NCBI GenBank assembly: GCA_964561455.1
Contig: CAZLPS010000007.1
Span: 1 to 64,000, forward strand
DNA: 64,000 bases
Source: JABDGR01 sp964561455
GTDB taxonomy: Bacteria > Verrucomicrobiota > Verrucomicrobiia > Opitutales > JABDGR01
Reading direction: 5' to 3'
Notes under the pieces: model-generated
What the model was told of the DNA's origin: nothing
Seen by the model: only the letters and a program-made list of their open reading frames with translations
The model's database searches: none
Made by a program: the position numbers and the translations under genes
In this document: positions 1 to 7,205 of the stretch, one piece after another
How the letters are laid out: the number at the start of each line of letters is the position of its first letter
Numbering within the stretch: the first letter of the stretch is position 1

Positions 1-165
1 CATCACGGCGGGAGTGCCGCGTCAACGCTGCTCTTGCATGTTACCTGACCCGTTTGAGGCCTCTGATCCGTTTTCGGCCCTCCGTTCTCGGACTCCCAAA
101 ACGAAGCAGATGAAAGCGGGAGACTGGACTTGACCGACCTTCCCGCAAATGATATGGGTGACAAT

Positions 166-411
166 ATGAAGACAACCATAGATATTGCTGACAATCTCTT
201 GAGCCGGGCGAAAGCGGCCGCCCACCGCGACCAGACCACCCTGCGCTCGCTGGTCGAAGAGGGGTTGCACACGGTATTGGTGCAGCGCAGTAAAGCAGTG
301 CCGGCGCGAATCCGCCCCGTCATCGTAAAGGGCCGGGGGTTGACCCGGGAATTTCAGAATGCCTCATGGGATCAACTCCGCGATGAATTCTACCGGGGGC
401 ACGGCGCATGA
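166..411 (+). CDS. vapB: VapB-type antitoxin
   Basis: Small antitoxin, about 81 residues, that would bind and neutralise the PIN toxin encoded directly downstream and repress their shared promoter. The N-terminus (MKTTIDIADNLL) is the short beta strand plus helix of ribbon-helix-helix VapB proteins, followed by a charged helix (LVEEGL). The C-terminus (WDQLRDEFYRG) looks like the toxin-wrapping tail. The ATG at 166 was chosen because homologues begin with MKTTIDI; in-frame ATGs at 130 and 154 would add non-conserved residues. Its stop overlaps the vapC start by four bases (ATGA), the usual translational coupling of such modules. Family assignment is by pattern, and the pairing with vapC is strong. 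Confidence 0.85.
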   Translation: MKTTIDIADNLLSRAKAAAHRDQTTLRSLVEEGLHTVLVQRSKAVPARIRPVIVKGRGLTREFQNASWDQLRDEFYRGHGA

Positions 412-863
412 TTGCGGTCGACACCAATATTCTGCTCTATGCGCATCGCGCCGAAGTCCCCTGGCATAAACCGGCGCTGGCGGCGATGATGCGGTTGGTC
501 TTGGCGGATGAACCTTGGGGCATCCCGTGGCCGTGCGTGCATGAATTCGTGGGCATCGCGACCCACCCGCGAATTTATGCTCCACCGAGCACCCTGGCCC
601 AGGCTTTTGGCGCGATGGACGCCTGGCTGGCGTCGCGCCACTGCCGGCTCTTGGGCGAAGGCACGGGCTATTGGGAGGAGTTTAAACGCCTGGCGCTCCA
701 GGCCAACATCTCTGGTCCATTAACTCACGACGCACGAATCGCCGCCCTCTGCCTCCATCATGGCGTTCGCGAGTTCTGGACTCACGACCGGGATTTTAAC
801 CGCTTTCCCCGCCTGAAAGCCCGCAATCCGCTGGTGGGAAACCAAATTGGAATTGGCGGGTAA
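408..863 (+). CDS. vapC: VapC-type PIN-domain ribonuclease toxin
   Basis: PIN-domain toxin of 151 residues, expected to be an Mg-dependent RNase acting on tRNA or rRNA when VapB is lost. The acidic active-site residues are visible: D5 in the opening VDTNILLY motif, a Glu in the PCVHEF segment near residue 46, D in THDARIAA near 109 and D in the THDRDF motif near 126. Length is normal for the family, so this module looks intact, unlike the two other toxin genes in the window. It overlaps vapB by four bases. Its 3' half is also overlapped on the opposite strand by a doubtful reading frame (720-1229). Confidence 0.88.
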   Translation: MIAVDTNILLYAHRAEVPWHKPALAAMMRLVLADEPWGIPWPCVHEFVGIATHPRIYAPPSTLAQAFGAMDAWLASRHCRLLGEGTGYWEEFKRLALQANISGPLTHDARIAALCLHHGVREFWTHDRDFNRFPRLKARNPLVGNQIGIGG

Positions 864-1229
864 GCGCTTTTTTGAGGCGGCTTGGTTTCGTGGGCGGCGG
901 AAGATCAAGGTCGAAAGGTTCAACCTGGCCAGGTTTCGTCTTCCGGCCATGTCATCAATGATGACGTTCAATTGTACCCGCATTGCCTGCGTGTCATTTT
1001 GGGCAGGAGTAGTCACAATGGTCGGCGGGGGTTGTACGGGTTTGGCTGTCGGCGCCGAGATGCCCGAAGTTGCCTGGACCGGTTTGGTGACATTGACGTT
1101 GGACGGGGCAGGCGCGACAACATCGGCGGTTTTTGATGACGTGGCCAGCTCTGGTTGCATGAACCGCCAGAGATCGATACCCACGATGGCTACCACCAGT
1201 ACAATCAAGACAAGGATCTTACGTTTCAT
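720..1229 (-). CDS. Hypothetical membrane-anchored Pro/Thr-rich protein (3' end doubtful)
   Basis: Unrecognised. Starting at the ATG at 1229 the protein has one hydrophobic N-terminal segment (about residues 4-18), then a linker rich in P, T, A and V, and a short predicted strand (MRVQLNVIIDDM). This resembles the anchored periplasmic parts of secretion or pilus proteins but carries no diagnostic motif. From about residue 122 onward the frame runs antisense through vapC, so its natural end was probably lost or shifted. The 51 bp immediately upstream of the start are repeated exactly at 2711-2761. An alternative is that only the first ~120 residues are genuine, or that the whole frame is a remnant. 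Confidence 0.35.
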   Translation of the reverse strand: MKRKILVLIVLVVAIVGIDLWRFMQPELATSSKTADVVAPAPSNVNVTKPVQATSGISAPTAKPVQPPPTIVTTPAQNDTQAMRVQLNVIIDDMAGRRNLARLNLSTLIFRRPRNQAASKKRLPANSNLVSHQRIAGFQAGKAVKIPVVSPELANAMMEAEGGDSCVVS

Positions 1230-1230
1230 G

Positions 1231-1281
1231 ACTGGAAGGAAATCGCTTTTTCGGGGTTGTCTTGGATTGGAGGAGGGGGTT
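1231..1281. repeat. 51-bp exact direct repeat, copy 1
   Basis: Begins ACTGGAAGGAAATCGC and ends GGAGGAGGGGGTT. It is identical to 2711-2761, with unrelated sequence beyond both ends. On the minus strand it lies immediately before the start codon at 1229. Confidence 0.9.
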
Positions 1282-1403
1282 GCTACAAAATAGGCGACAC
1301 ACGAAACTGATGTTCGACCGGCGGGTTCCTTCTTGCGAGCAGGCAGCCCCAAGAATAAAGTGACAAAACCCACTTGTAATCTCTGCCCCAACAAATCCCT
1401 TCC

Positions 1404-1916
1404 ATGAAATACCCAGATAAAAAAGTAAAGCCAGCCCACTGCTTGGCCCTTCTAGTTCTTGCTTTGATTGGTCTCAGCGGCGCCGCTTCGCCACCACAGT
1501 CTGAGCAGGCTGTCTTCAAGATTCAAGATGGTGAGATTGCTGTCAAAAAGCGGGCGACCGGGATCGACGTCTACATTGATAACCATGAAGTCCTCTATTT
1601 AAATAGCACAAAAGATGATTATTATGTCAGCGTTGGCGGAAACAGACCTACGCCAGTGGACTTTGTTTGCCCGATTATTTTAGACTACACAAAATGGCAA
1701 GACCTGCCTGTGGAGGTAAGGCGAATTATGCCGATTGACGGGAAAGATTACGTCATAGTATATGGGGAAAACGGCGAAATTAAGGAGAAAACTACCCTTG
1801 CCGATTATGCCGCCAAGAATGCCGCTCGTGCGCAAGCCCAAAGTAACCCTGTCAATACTCCGTCCCAAGATAAACCTGCCAATACCTCTGGCCAAGATAA
1901 GCCTGTTAGTAAATGA
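1404..1916 (+). CDS. Hypothetical secreted protein
   Basis: Protein of 170 residues with no family I can name. A basic start (MKYPDKKVKPAH) and hydrophobic stretch (about residues 13-27) ending in GAASPP look like a Sec signal peptide. The mature part alternates short beta-type segments (AVFKIQDGEIAVKK, IDVYIDNHEVLYL, DYVIVYGENGEI), suggesting a small beta domain. The tail is low complexity, with repeated Q-D-K-P units (SQDKPANTSGQDKP). Base composition is more AT-rich than the surrounding genes, which may indicate acquisition. No neighbour suggests a role. Confidence 0.6.
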   Translation: MKYPDKKVKPAHCLALLVLALIGLSGAASPPQSEQAVFKIQDGEIAVKKRATGIDVYIDNHEVLYLNSTKDDYYVSVGGNRPTPVDFVCPIILDYTKWQDLPVEVRRIMPIDGKDYVIVYGENGEIKEKTTLADYAAKNAARAQAQSNPVNTPSQDKPANTSGQDKPVSK

Positions 1917-1959
1917 ACAGAAAAAATTCTTCCTCTTCACTCCCCTAACTGCCCCCTCC

Positions 1960-2826
1960 TCACCCCGCCGTCAAATCCTTCATCAACCTCACCACCTTCG
2001 CCCCATTCGGCGTCAAACTCAGCATCGGATTCCCCGCCACCGTGCGCTTCTTGAGCATTGCCAGCCCTATTCCCCCGTCCTCGCTCAAGACCCGGCTGCG
2101 CAATTCGCCCACAGTTTCCGCCCCATTATAGAGCGGCACGGGGGCCTCATCCGCCGAGCGCGTGGTCTTTACGTCCCACGCCACATGCCAAAGTCCGCGG
2201 TTCACATGCCCTTGCGTGTGCAGGCGCGACATGACCTCCTGGCCGAGAAAGCAGCCTTTGTCGAACGACACTCCGTCACGCGCCAAACCCGCCTCCTGCG
2301 GCAAATCGCCCGGCCCGGCGTCCTGCGGTACGGCCGGAATCGCAGCTAGTATGCGCAATGTATTCAGATGGTCCGCCACCGCCGCTTCCGCGCCGCTCTC
2401 CGCCAGTTCGCGGATTAATTTTGGCAGCTCCGTAGGCGGCGCGAGAAAATCCCACGATAAATTTCCGGACGGGCGCCGGCCCATCCAAGCATCGCAGGTC
2501 GCGGGATCCGCCAGCGTTTCCATGTGGGCCTGGAAATCGGCGAATGTCGCCTGGGGTGCTTGCGGCATTTTGACTGGATTTACGACTGAAGTACCGCGGC
2601 GAAACTTCGGGAATTCCTCTTGGACAACCTCCGGCCACGCATGCAGCAAACCAAACATCGCCGTTTCATCGCGCAGTTCCACCTCATCCGCAATCAAATG
2701 CGCTTCCAGAACTGGAAGGAAATCGCTTTTTCGGGGTTGTCTTGGATTGGAGGAGGGGGTTAAGGGGGAGGTCGGATAGAGCCCCTTAAAGCCCCCCAAA
2801 GAAAAGCGGGCGAGGGAGGAAGGCAT
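1960..2826 (-). CDS. ygfZ: YgfZ/GcvT-like folate-binding protein, 5'-truncated
   Basis: C-terminal two thirds of a YgfZ-type tetrahydrofolate-binding protein, a factor for Fe-S cluster enzyme maturation. The family signature is clear (KGCFLGQEVMSRLH, with the K-G-C-F-x-G-Q-E core), followed by the C-terminal beta-barrel region. Homology begins only near FLPVLEAHLIADEVEL, which in complete proteins lies about 95-100 residues in, so most of the N-terminal folate-binding half is missing. The 39 residues upstream of that point, read from an ATG at 2826, are partly encoded by the 51-bp direct repeat (2711-2761) and partly by non-coding-looking DNA. It is probably a pseudogene created by deletion at the repeat, or an assembly misjoin. 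Confidence 0.7.
   Translation of the reverse strand: MPSSLARFSLGGFKGLYPTSPLTPSSNPRQPRKSDFLPVLEAHLIADEVELRDETAMFGLLHAWPEVVQEEFPKFRRGTSVVNPVKMPQAPQATFADFQAHMETLADPATCDAWMGRRPSGNLSWDFLAPPTELPKLIRELAESGAEAAVADHLNTLRILAAIPAVPQDAGPGDLPQEAGLARDGVSFDKGCFLGQEVMSRLHTQGHVNRGLWHVAWDVKTTRSADEAPVPLYNGAETVGELRSRVLSEDGGIGLAMLKKRTVAGNPMLSLTPNGAKVVRLMKDLTAG
2711..2761. repeat. 51-bp exact direct repeat, copy 2
   Basis: Identical to 1231-1281. It lies exactly where recognisable ygfZ homology stops, so it marks the breakpoint of the truncated gene. Confidence 0.9.
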
Positions 2827-3273
2827 AAAATTCGAAGATTGAATGACGAATTTCGAAATGGGACCGAGCCGTTTGTCGGGGTGGCGGCAGCTTGGCCGCT
2901 AAAATGGGTCGTTTGGGTTTGGCCAGCGAGGGTATTTGTTTGGTGGCAGGCGAGGCTCTGCCGATGCCTAAATAATGGCGAGACGCCGGTATTTGGCGGC
3001 GACCCTCCGTCGCTTTATACAATTTCACAGTGGCCTATGGACGATATGGACTGGATGGACCTGATGGACCGTTTTCGGTCGAAGGTAGGACGGATGGGAC
3101 CGATGGGCGGTGGGTGGGGGATTGAGGAGTGAAGAGTGAAATCGGGGAGGCGGGGGGCCGGAGGCCGGAACGAGAGCAGCGTCATGTTTTACGATTGAAC
3201 CGGATGAGCCAAAGGACGGGTTAGGGGGGATGCAGATCGCAGTTCTCTCGATTTTCTTGGAGTTCGGTAATGG
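2762..3273. other. Intergenic region with degenerate 9-bp tandem repeat
   Basis: About 510 bp without a supported gene. It holds an AT-rich GAATT/CGAA word patch (2829-2860) and a degenerate tandem of ATGGACTGG-type 9-mers (about 3037-3085) ending in GGACCGTTTTCG. The latter is closely matched by a second copy at 37806-37850. The remainder is G-rich, with no promoter or terminator I can support. Confidence 0.6.
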
Positions 3274-4716
3274 TTATTCTTCCCCGCTGAGGACCCAGGT
3301 GTCTTTCGAGCCGCCGCCCTGGGAGGAGTTGACGACGAGGGAGCCTTTCTTCAGGGCGACGCGGGTGAGGCCGCCAGGCATGATGACGACTTTTTCGCCG
3401 TACAGAATGTAGGGGCGGAGGTCGATGTGACGGCCTTCGAATTTGCCGTCGCACCAGGTGGGGTGGCGGGAGAGGGAGATGGGGGGCTGGGCGATGAAGT
3501 TGCGGGGGTTGTCCTTGATCTGCTGGCGGAATTTCTCGATTTCGGCCTTTGCGGCCCACGGGCCCATGAGCATGCCGTAACCGCCGGCTTCGTTGGCACT
3601 TTTGACGACAAGTTTGGCGAGGTTATCCAAGATGAAGTCGTAGTCCTTCTTCTCGGACGCGAGATAAGTTTCGACGTTGGGCAAAATCGGGTCCTCGCCG
3701 AGGTAATACTTAATCATGCGGGGGACGAAGTAATACATGACCTTGTCGTCGGCCACGCCGGTGCCGATGGAATTGGCGAGGGCGACATTGCCGGCGCGGT
3801 AGGCGGAGACGAGGCCGGGCACGCCGAGCATGGAGTCTTTGCGGAAGACGGTGGGGTCGAGGAAATCGTCGTCAATGCGCCGGTAGATGACATGGACGGG
3901 TTCGAGGCCCTTGGTGGTGCGCATGAAGACTTTTTCGTCGCGCACGACGAGGTCGCGGCCTTCGACGATTTCGACGCCCATCTGCCGCGCGAGGAAGCAA
4001 TGTTCAAAATAGGCGCTGTTGTAGACGCCGGGGGTGAGCAGGACGACGGTGGGGTTTTTGCGGCCCTTCGGCGCAATGTAGCGGAGAACCTTCAGCAATT
4101 CGTCGGAATATTGGTCGATGGGGCGGACATTGCCACGGGCGAAGAGGCCGGGAAAAGCGCGTTTCATGGCCGCGCGGTTTTCCTGCATGTAGGAAACGCC
4201 GGAGGGGCAGCGGCCGTTGTCCTCAAGAACGAGGTAACCGCCGTCGCGGCCGCGAATGAGGTCGGTGCCGCAGATATGGATATAAATGTCGCGTGGGACT
4301 TTGGTGCCGCGGAATTCTGGGCGGTAATGCTTGGCGGAGAGGATGTAGTGCTCGGGGATGATTTTATCGGTGAGGATTTTCTGGTCCGTGTAGATATCCT
4401 TGAGGAAAAGGTTGAGGGCGGTGATGCGCTGGGTCAGGCCGCGTTCGAGGTGTTTCCATTCCTTGTTGGGGATGATGCGCGGAACGAGGTCGAAGGGGAA
4501 GATGCGCTCGGTGCCCTCGTTGTCGTTGTACACCGTGAAGGTGATGCCTTGGCGCAAAAACGATAAATCGGTGCTCTGGCGCTTTTGCTCGAACTCCTCG
4601 ACATCCAGCGTGGCAAAGCGCTCCCGAAACTTCCGGTAATGCGGGCGAACACCACCCGGGGCGGGGCCGGCGAACATCTCGTCAAAAAAGTCTTCGGGCT
4701 GGTATTTATCAAACAT
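3274..4716 (-). CDS. Circularly permuted type 2 ATP-grasp protein
   Basis: Protein of 480 residues, full length for the circularly permuted ATP-grasp family (DUF404/DUF407). The family is predicted to form an amide or peptide bond using ATP; its substrate is not known to me. Visible blocks in order are GTDLIRGRDG near 150, LEDNGRCPSGVSY near 165, NPTVVLLTPG near 225, YRRIDDDFLDP near 285, ATP-site residues in GTGVADDK near 325, VVKSANEAGGYG near 370 and PGGLTRVA near the end. The ATG at 4716 gives the conserved FDKYQPEDFFDEMF start. In many genomes the next gene encodes an alpha-E protein and then a transglutaminase; here neither follows. The upstream neighbour on the same strand is a CPBP protease, 95 bp away. 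Confidence 0.9.
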   Translation of the reverse strand: MFDKYQPEDFFDEMFAGPAPGGVRPHYRKFRERFATLDVEEFEQKRQSTDLSFLRQGITFTVYNDNEGTERIFPFDLVPRIIPNKEWKHLERGLTQRITALNLFLKDIYTDQKILTDKIIPEHYILSAKHYRPEFRGTKVPRDIYIHICGTDLIRGRDGGYLVLEDNGRCPSGVSYMQENRAAMKRAFPGLFARGNVRPIDQYSDELLKVLRYIAPKGRKNPTVVLLTPGVYNSAYFEHCFLARQMGVEIVEGRDLVVRDEKVFMRTTKGLEPVHVIYRRIDDDFLDPTVFRKDSMLGVPGLVSAYRAGNVALANSIGTGVADDKVMYYFVPRMIKYYLGEDPILPNVETYLASEKKDYDFILDNLAKLVVKSANEAGGYGMLMGPWAAKAEIEKFRQQIKDNPRNFIAQPPISLSRHPTWCDGKFEGRHIDLRPYILYGEKVVIMPGGLTRVALKKGSLVVNSSQGGGSKDTWVLSGEE

Positions 4717-4811
4717 GGGGGGCGCAACGGGTGTTTGGTGGGCTAAATGCTGGCAAGCCATCCTGTCCTGAGCAAGCTCCATGCCGGGTGGGGGCGATTT
4801 TGGCGCATTGC

Positions 4812-6179
4812 CTACCGCAGGAGCAATAACGCCAGGGAAAGCACGATGAAATTGCTCAAGGCATGGGCTGTCATCGAGGCGATGATCGAGCCGCGCCATT
4901 CCCGCAACAATGCCAGTACTACAGCGATTGAACCCAGGGCGGGAATAAACGTCCAGCCTTGGGGATGGATCATGGCAAAAAGGAGCGAAACCGTCCCCGC
5001 GCTGACCAACCAACCCCAGCGGCGGCGCAGGTGATGAAAAAGGGCTCCGCGGAACATGGTTTCCTCGAGGACCGGCGCCATCCCGCAAGCCAGGCCGTAA
5101 AGCGCCATCACGTGCCAGAATCCGCCTTCCAGCATCCCGACAATGGGGTGAGTGGGCTCGGCCTGGGTCAGGCTCACCAGGCGAATCGTAATGAGCATTC
5201 CCAGGAAAACAAAGGGCAGGCACGCAAGGAACCCCGCCATACCCAGGGCCATTTCTTTGAGCCAACCCTGCCCCTGATGCCAGCCAAAGGCCATGCTGCG
5301 CTGTGGCCGACCCACGCCTCGCCGGGCGGTCCAATACATGACCAGGGGGATAATGAGCAGGGACAGCCATGACCCGGCCAGGGTCCTAACGTTGAATTGA
5401 CGCAAGAGAAAGCCCAGCGCGATATAGGCCACCAAGTAAAGGGCGAATCCCTCCAAAAACGCCGTATTGGCTGACGGTTCGGGTATGTAAGCACGCTTAA
5501 TCTTCCCGGTCGCAACAAATACAATTGCCGCAATAAACAGCCCCACGGAGGCTAGAAATACGAGAAAAATTATTCCGCCGGCAAACCCCACCCGGAGGAG
5601 CAAACCCAGGGCCGATTCCTCCATGGATTTTCGTGGCTCGGCGTCAGCCGCCACTCCGTAGGCGAGGGCCACTTGCCCAAAGAAACCATGGCGTTCGGCG
5701 AAACCCGCGTGCGCGGCAGCATCCAGGCTGCCGACGGTCCCCGCGTAAATCTGCCGGAGGGTGTCCAGATCCTTCGCCAATTCTGGGGACGGGCTTGATT
5801 TGGCGAGGTTATCCAGTCGGGACAAAGCCTGATCGGGTCCCTTGATTTCGCCGGCGATTATGGCAACGTCCAACTTTTCTTCGGGCGAGACGGCCATTTT
5901 CTCCATGGCTTGCAGGAATTCGTCCATCTTGCCAGCAAGCTCCGGCGGCAAGCCTTTGCCGGCTTTGGCCATTGCTGCCTTGCTCCCGACCGCCAGCCTC
6001 GCCTGGAGATTGAGTTGCAGCGCCACCATTGGGTTATCGTTGGTTCCAACCTGGCTGGCGTTGGTTTGAACCCGAATAGCGATAAACGCCACCATGATGA
6101 CAATGACCAGCCAGGCCGCCCAGCCAAAATCCCGGCGCGTCGGCAGAGGGGGCAAGTGGGGTGATGCTTCGAATTGCAT
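4812..6179 (-). CDS. CPBP family intramembrane glutamic protease
   Basis: Integral membrane protein of 455 residues with the CPBP (Rce1-like) active-site motifs in its last third: EETMFRG with following Arg residues (EExxxR), FAMIHPQG (FxxxH) and HALSNF (HxxxN). These residues form the proposed catalytic site within the membrane. One hydrophobic segment lies at about residues 19-37, then a roughly 120-residue soluble insert rich in A, K and L, then about seven further membrane segments. The start at 6179 gives a short basic-aromatic N-terminus before the first segment. Family members cleave prenylated or membrane substrates, or serve in peptide maturation and immunity; the substrate here is unknown. 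Confidence 0.88.
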   Translation of the reverse strand: MQFEASPHLPPLPTRRDFGWAAWLVIVIMVAFIAIRVQTNASQVGTNDNPMVALQLNLQARLAVGSKAAMAKAGKGLPPELAGKMDEFLQAMEKMAVSPEEKLDVAIIAGEIKGPDQALSRLDNLAKSSPSPELAKDLDTLRQIYAGTVGSLDAAAHAGFAERHGFFGQVALAYGVAADAEPRKSMEESALGLLLRVGFAGGIIFLVFLASVGLFIAAIVFVATGKIKRAYIPEPSANTAFLEGFALYLVAYIALGFLLRQFNVRTLAGSWLSLLIIPLVMYWTARRGVGRPQRSMAFGWHQGQGWLKEMALGMAGFLACLPFVFLGMLITIRLVSLTQAEPTHPIVGMLEGGFWHVMALYGLACGMAPVLEETMFRGALFHHLRRRWGWLVSAGTVSLLFAMIHPQGWTFIPALGSIAVVLALLREWRGSIIASMTAHALSNFIVLSLALLLLR

Positions 6180-6297
6180 GGGGGGGTTCGCGCCAACCGT
6201 TATCAAAAGCGAGGCGATTGGCAAACGATGTTTTCCGGGAGAATTCCCGCCACAGGCTTGCGTGCCGCCGGTTCTTGCGGCACGCTCCCGATTTGCC

Positions 6298-7056
6298 GTG
6301 AAAAACTCCCCTCCCACCCACGAACTCCTCACCCTCGCCATCGCCACCGCGCGCGCCGCGGGTGCGGCCCTCACCAAGCGCGTTGACCGCACCATCAATT
6401 CCGAAATCGGCCATGATGTCAAAATGCAGGCCGACGTGGACAGCGAGACCCTGATTCGCGAGCGGCTGCTGCGCACCAAACTCCCCGTTATCGGCGAGGA
6501 AATCGGGGGCGACGCCAGCCTCTTGGGTCGCGATGAACTGTATTGGGCCGTGGACCCGATAGACGGCACCTACAATTTCCTGCGCGGGTTTCCCGGCGTT
6601 TGCGTGAGCATCGGCTTGTGGCGCGGCCGGCGGCCCGTTGTCGGAGTGATTTACGATTTTTATCGCGACGAGATGTTTGCCGGTGGCGCAGGCCTTGGCC
6701 TGACCTTGAACGGGCGTGCGCTCAAGCCGCAGTGGGCCGCGGACGTGCCGCATGCAGTTCTTTGCACGGGTTTTCCTTCAGGCGTGGATCGGGGAGGGGA
6801 TGCCGTGCGCAAATTCGTCAACCATGTTGAGCGGTATAAGAAAATCCGGATGATTGGCTCGGCGGCTCTGGCGCTGGCTTATGTCGCGGCCGGTCGCGCA
6901 GATGCCTATTTCGAACAAAGCATCAAATTGTGGGATATCGCCGCCGGGCTGGCGCTCATTGAGGGCGCAGGCGGATATACCCGCGTCGAGCCAGTTGCGG
7001 GCCAACCGCTGGCGTTCAATGTTTGGGCCACGGGTCGCGCGGATTTGGCGGGGTAG
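6298..7056 (+). CDS. Inositol monophosphatase family protein
   Basis: Mg-dependent phosphatase of the IMPase/CysQ/FBPase superfamily, about 252 residues. Metal-binding motifs are complete: GEEIGGD (Glu of motif 1), WAVDPIDGTYNF (D-P-I-D-G-T) and LWDIAAGLALIEGAGG near the C-terminus (WD-x-AAG). The start is uncertain. A GTG at 6298 gives the usual family length, while upstream in-frame starts would run into the promoter region of the divergent CPBP gene. The substrate cannot be decided from sequence: myo-inositol-1-phosphate, 3'-phosphoadenosine-5'-phosphate (PAP) and sugar bisphosphates are all used in the family. No pathway partner is adjacent. Confidence 0.88.
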   Translation: MKNSPPTHELLTLAIATARAAGAALTKRVDRTINSEIGHDVKMQADVDSETLIRERLLRTKLPVIGEEIGGDASLLGRDELYWAVDPIDGTYNFLRGFPGVCVSIGLWRGRRPVVGVIYDFYRDEMFAGGAGLGLTLNGRALKPQWAADVPHAVLCTGFPSGVDRGGDAVRKFVNHVERYKKIRMIGSAALALAYVAAGRADAYFEQSIKLWDIAAGLALIEGAGGYTRVEPVAGQPLAFNVWATGRADLAG

Positions 7057-7205
7057 GCACCGTGGGGCCAAAACTGAAAAGCAGCCGCACCTTCCGCCCT
7101 GCAATTAACATTAAATCTTGCGGGACGAAATCTCCTGAAGCAGAATAGCCATTCGCGCTTAACCCGATACTTATTGGCCGATGCTTTGGGTGAAACCTTT
7201 CCCCT

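Noticed and set aside
1..165. Possible partial gene at the left edge
   Set aside because: No frame on either strand shows family resemblance.
3427..4566. Long open frame (379 codons) on the plus strand
   Set aside because: It is exactly antisense to the ATP-grasp gene, has an E/V/G/A-rich repetitive composition without motifs, and arises from GC-rich codon bias.
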